Translations under genes and position numbers: made by a program
Notes under the pieces: model-generated
Seen by the model: the letters and a program-made list of their open reading frames with translations, nothing else
The model's database searches: none
Told to the model about the DNA's origin: nothing
Part shown: piece after piece, positions 61,965-64,000 of the stretch
Layout: each line of letters opens with the position of its first letter
How positions within the stretch are numbered: position 1 is the first letter of the stretch
DNA from: Pseudoflavitalea rhizosphaerae
GTDB lineage: Bacteria; Bacteroidota; Bacteroidia; Chitinophagales; Chitinophagaceae
Direction: 5' to 3'
Assembly (NCBI RefSeq): GCF_003991355.1
Contig: NZ_RCSU01000013.1
Span: forward strand, 62,001 to 126,000
Length of the DNA stretch: 64,000 bases

Positions 61965-62090
61965 AATTCAAACATTTATGGTTATTAAAATCTGTTAGCA
62001 GAAGGGTAACGAAGATACTGATATCCTACCAAAAAAGTAGACTAATTTGTTAATTCTCGAATTTGCTGTCAAAAGGTAAGAATTATTAGA

Positions 62091-63290
62091 TTACTCCGGG
62101 CGGCCGGGGAGATGCGGATCGGAGCGCTGGGGCTTGTTTCCATTGGCTCCGGTGGCCTTGGAGATGGCGTTTTTCCCAAAGCGGTTCTTTACATCGTCGA
62201 TGGCTTTATAGAGTTCGGTCTTTCGCTCCACATTGCTGAAAAGATTGGTCTGCACAGCTTCGCCGGTGAGTTCGCTGAGGCGAACACCCAGGAGCCGCAC
62301 GGGAGTGCCTTTCCTCCAGAGTTTGTGGAAGAGGTCACGGGCCTGGGGCAGCAGCTCATCGTCATAAAAAGTGTAATCGATGCTCGTCTGGCGGGATGTG
62401 GTCTCAAAATCAGGGTAGCGGATCTTCACGGTGATGCAGCCAGCCATTTTATTGTCCTGCCGCAGTTCGTACGCTACTTTCTCTGTCATATGCACCAGCT
62501 CGGCCTCCAGCCTGCTGACGTCCGTGATATTCTCCTCGAAAGTGTTCTCTGTGGAAATGCTCTTGGCCTCATGATAAGGCGTTACCTCGCCATTATGGAC
62601 GCCCTGGCTCTTCCACCACAGATCCCCTCCATATTTGCCGAAACGCTTTTCCAGGAGCTCTATGGGCGTTTCACTGAGATCTTTGATAGTGGTGATGCCG
62701 ATGGCCTGCAGGGATTGCCAGGTCTGCTTTCCCACGCCATGGATCTTGTTCACGGTGAGGGGCGACAAGAAATCCTTTTCACGACCGAAAGGGATAAAAA
62801 GATAACCATTCGGTTTGGCGGCATCGGTGGCGATCTTGGCGATCATTTTGTTGGAGCCCAGTCCGAAGGAGATGGGAAGACCGGTGGTATCGATGATCTC
62901 CTGGCGGAGGTCGATTGTCCACTGGTAGGGCTGAAAGTATTTATCCATTCCGGTGAGATCGAGATAGAACTCGTCGATACTGGCTTTCTCGAAAAGCGGC
63001 GCCTTACCGGCAATGATATTGGTAACGATGCGGGAATATTTGCTGTATTCGCCCCGGTGGCCTTTTACAACGATGGCTTGTGGACAAAGCCGCATGGCCG
63101 TTTTCATGGGCATAGCCGAATGGATGCCGAATTTACGGGCCTCATAGGAACAGGCAGCCACCACTCCCCGCTCACGACCGCCTACCAGGATCGGCTTGCC
63201 TTTGAGGGTGGGGTCCAGCAGGCATTCCACCGATACGAAGAACGCATCGAGATCGAAGTGCGCAATGATCCTTTGTGGTGATTTTCCCAT
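62091..63290 (-). CDS. dinB: DNA polymerase IV (Y-family)
   Basis: The 399-residue enzyme copies past DNA lesions. The N-terminal catalytic motif is AHFDLDAFFVSVE (D13; F17/F18 steric gate) and the second is ASIDEFYLDLTGM. The HhH region (KIHGVGKQTWQSLQAIGITT) and the little-finger domain follow. A beta-clamp-binding QTNLF motif lies near residue 355, followed by a basic tail (KATGANGNKPQRSDPHLPGR). It is divergent from the Crp-type gene. A long open frame on the opposite strand is not a gene. Confidence 0.95.
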   Translation of the reverse strand: MGKSPQRIIAHFDLDAFFVSVECLLDPTLKGKPILVGGRERGVVAACSYEARKFGIHSAMPMKTAMRLCPQAIVVKGHRGEYSKYSRIVTNIIAGKAPLFEKASIDEFYLDLTGMDKYFQPYQWTIDLRQEIIDTTGLPISFGLGSNKMIAKIATDAAKPNGYLFIPFGREKDFLSPLTVNKIHGVGKQTWQSLQAIGITTIKDLSETPIELLEKRFGKYGGDLWWKSQGVHNGEVTPYHEAKSISTENTFEENITDVSRLEAELVHMTEKVAYELRQDNKMAGCITVKIRYPDFETTSRQTSIDYTFYDDELLPQARDLFHKLWRKGTPVRLLGVRLSELTGEAVQTNLFSNVERKTELYKAIDDVKNRFGKNAISKATGANGNKPQRSDPHLPGRPE

Positions 63291-63322
63291 TTCTACTGCA
63301 AGTTACGCAATAGTGAAATGTT

Positions 63323-63330
63323 TATTTTTG
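63323..63330 (+). promoter_or_regulatory. -7 box of the Crp-family regulator
   Basis: TATTTTTG matches TAnnTTTG exactly. It overlaps codons 3-5 of the longest frame (ATG at 63318) and ends 5 nt before a TTG at 63336, so that TTG may be the real leaderless start. Confidence 0.45.
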
Positions 63331-63335
63331 TTGAA

Positions 63336-63923
63336 TTGGAAAACAATATCGAGATACTTAAACAGCATGTTTTTGCCATGCAGTCCCTGCCGGACCATGT
63401 TTGGGAACCTTTCGCCCGGATCTGGCAAACCGTTGAGTTCAAACGTAAGACAGTACTCACCATTGCCGGAGAAACGGAACGTCATCTCTACTTTGTACTG
63501 GACGGCGTGCAGCGCGCTTTTCATATGGACGATCATCATCCGGACGCCACCATCGTTTTCACCTATCCCTATTCCTTTGCAGGAGTAGCAGACAGCTTTC
63601 TAACGCAAACGCCCAGTCGATTTTTCTTCGAAACGCTTACCAGTAGCAAAATGCTGCGGACCTCGCACCAGCAGGTAAGACAGTTGACCGATAAACATCC
63701 CGAACTGATGGCATGGATATTGAAAGCCACTGCCTTTGCACTTTCCGGAGTACTCGAACGCCAGGTGGAATTGCTGAAATTCAGCGCCGAAGAAAAATTT
63801 CGCATCCTCCTCAAACGCAGCCCTCATGTTCTACAAATCATTCCTCACAAATACCTCGCCTCCTATCTCGGCATCGATGCCAGCACATTCAGTAAATTGC
63901 TGAGCACTGTCCGCATCGAATAA
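63336..63923 (+). CDS. Crp/Fnr-family cyclic-nucleotide-binding regulator
   Basis: The protein of 195 residues has a cyclic-nucleotide-binding beta-barrel (VEFKRKTVLTIAGETERHLY, FVLDGVQRAFHMDDHHP, FTYPYSFAGV), a dimerisation helix and a short C-terminal helix-turn-helix (IPHKYLASYLGIDASTFSKL). Many Bacteroidota members of this type are degenerate and do not bind cAMP. The frame opens with an ATG at 63318, but the -7 box TATTTTTG covers 63323-63330. The TTG at 63336 gives ENNIEILKQHV, a typical start for these proteins, so I prefer it. The divergent dinB gene may be a target; this is inference. Confidence 0.88.
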   Translation: MENNIEILKQHVFAMQSLPDHVWEPFARIWQTVEFKRKTVLTIAGETERHLYFVLDGVQRAFHMDDHHPDATIVFTYPYSFAGVADSFLTQTPSRFFFETLTSSKMLRTSHQQVRQLTDKHPELMAWILKATAFALSGVLERQVELLKFSAEEKFRILLKRSPHVLQIIPHKYLASYLGIDASTFSKLLSTVRIE

Positions 63924-63940
63924 TTACTCAGCGTGTGCCT

Positions 63941-64000
63941 GTCGCTCGCCTCCGGCGAGTGACTTATATTTCTTCGCCTCCGGCGAAGCTCCTTTCAAAA
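63941..64000. repeat. nested palindromic repeat, copy C (cut by window end)
   Basis: GTCGCTCGCCTCCGGCGAGTGAC and TTCGCCTCCGGCGAA (each read in part) repeat the first two sub-palindromes of copies A and B. The element begins 17 nt after the Crp-gene stop and probably continues beyond the window. Confidence 0.75.

Noticed and set aside
62112-63281. 389-codon open frame on the plus strand
   Set aside because: It is fully antisense to DNA polymerase IV, which has complete Y-family motifs; the antisense product matches no family.

Overview
The window is a stretch of a Bacteroidota chromosome, most likely family Chitinophagaceae. This rests on SusC/SusD genes with FecR/ECF-sigma control, a type IX secretion (T9SS) C-terminal sorting domain, TonB proteins starting with an RNK-x-YGAY-x-LRK motif, a short NuoG without the large molybdopterin-like domain, and promoters with the Bacteroidota -7 box TAnnTTTG. 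No rRNA, tRNA, CRISPR array or intact transposase gene was seen.

Layout. 1-5141 (minus) is the 5' part of a giant secreted adhesin with four ~430-residue LamG-like modules; its 3' end is outside the window. 5726-8990 (plus) is a LuxR-type response regulator followed by a T9SS-exported Ig/PKD-like surface protein. 19559 down to 9205 (minus) is a complete nutrient-uptake locus: ECF sigma, FecR anti-sigma, SusC with an STN signalling domain, SusD, a DUF4843 lipoprotein, a PKD-like lipoprotein and a TlpA-like thioredoxin. 19745-23654 (minus) is an accessory segment: an NTF2-like protein, a MITE-like element, an AbiEii/AbiEi toxin-antitoxin pair and two AT-rich envelope-protein genes. 23993-29577 (minus) carries mnmE and an exbB-exbD-exbD-tonB-tonB energy-transduction cluster, divergent from a zinc metalloprotease (29890-32424).

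34642-48338 (minus) is the complete 14-subunit complex I operon nuoA to nuoN, read from high to low coordinates. An NlpE-like lipoprotein gene is inserted between nuoE and nuoF. Upstream of it (48473-52271) is a second energy-transduction cluster: a TonB gene broken by a single-base frameshift, a small membrane protein, a PstS-like lipoprotein and a large TPR protein. From 52409 on there are housekeeping genes: a low-molecular-weight phosphatase, hisS, a DinB-fold protein, a thiolase, rlmN, two pseudouridine synthases, an exported amidohydrolase, a 1-Cys peroxiredoxin, DNA polymerase IV and a Crp-family regulator.

The most unusual signals are non-coding. A nested-palindrome repeat family built from the core TCGCCTCCGGCGA occurs three times at gene 3' ends. 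Two unrelated long hairpins of 148 and 159 bp share one convergent intergenic region. A 269-bp element with 11-bp terminal inverted repeats lies beside the AbiE operon. Several -7 boxes sit 4-5 nt before the start codon, which predicts leaderless mRNAs. I saw no clear candidate for a wholly new multi-gene system; the repeat families and the NlpE gene inside the nuo operon are the best leads.
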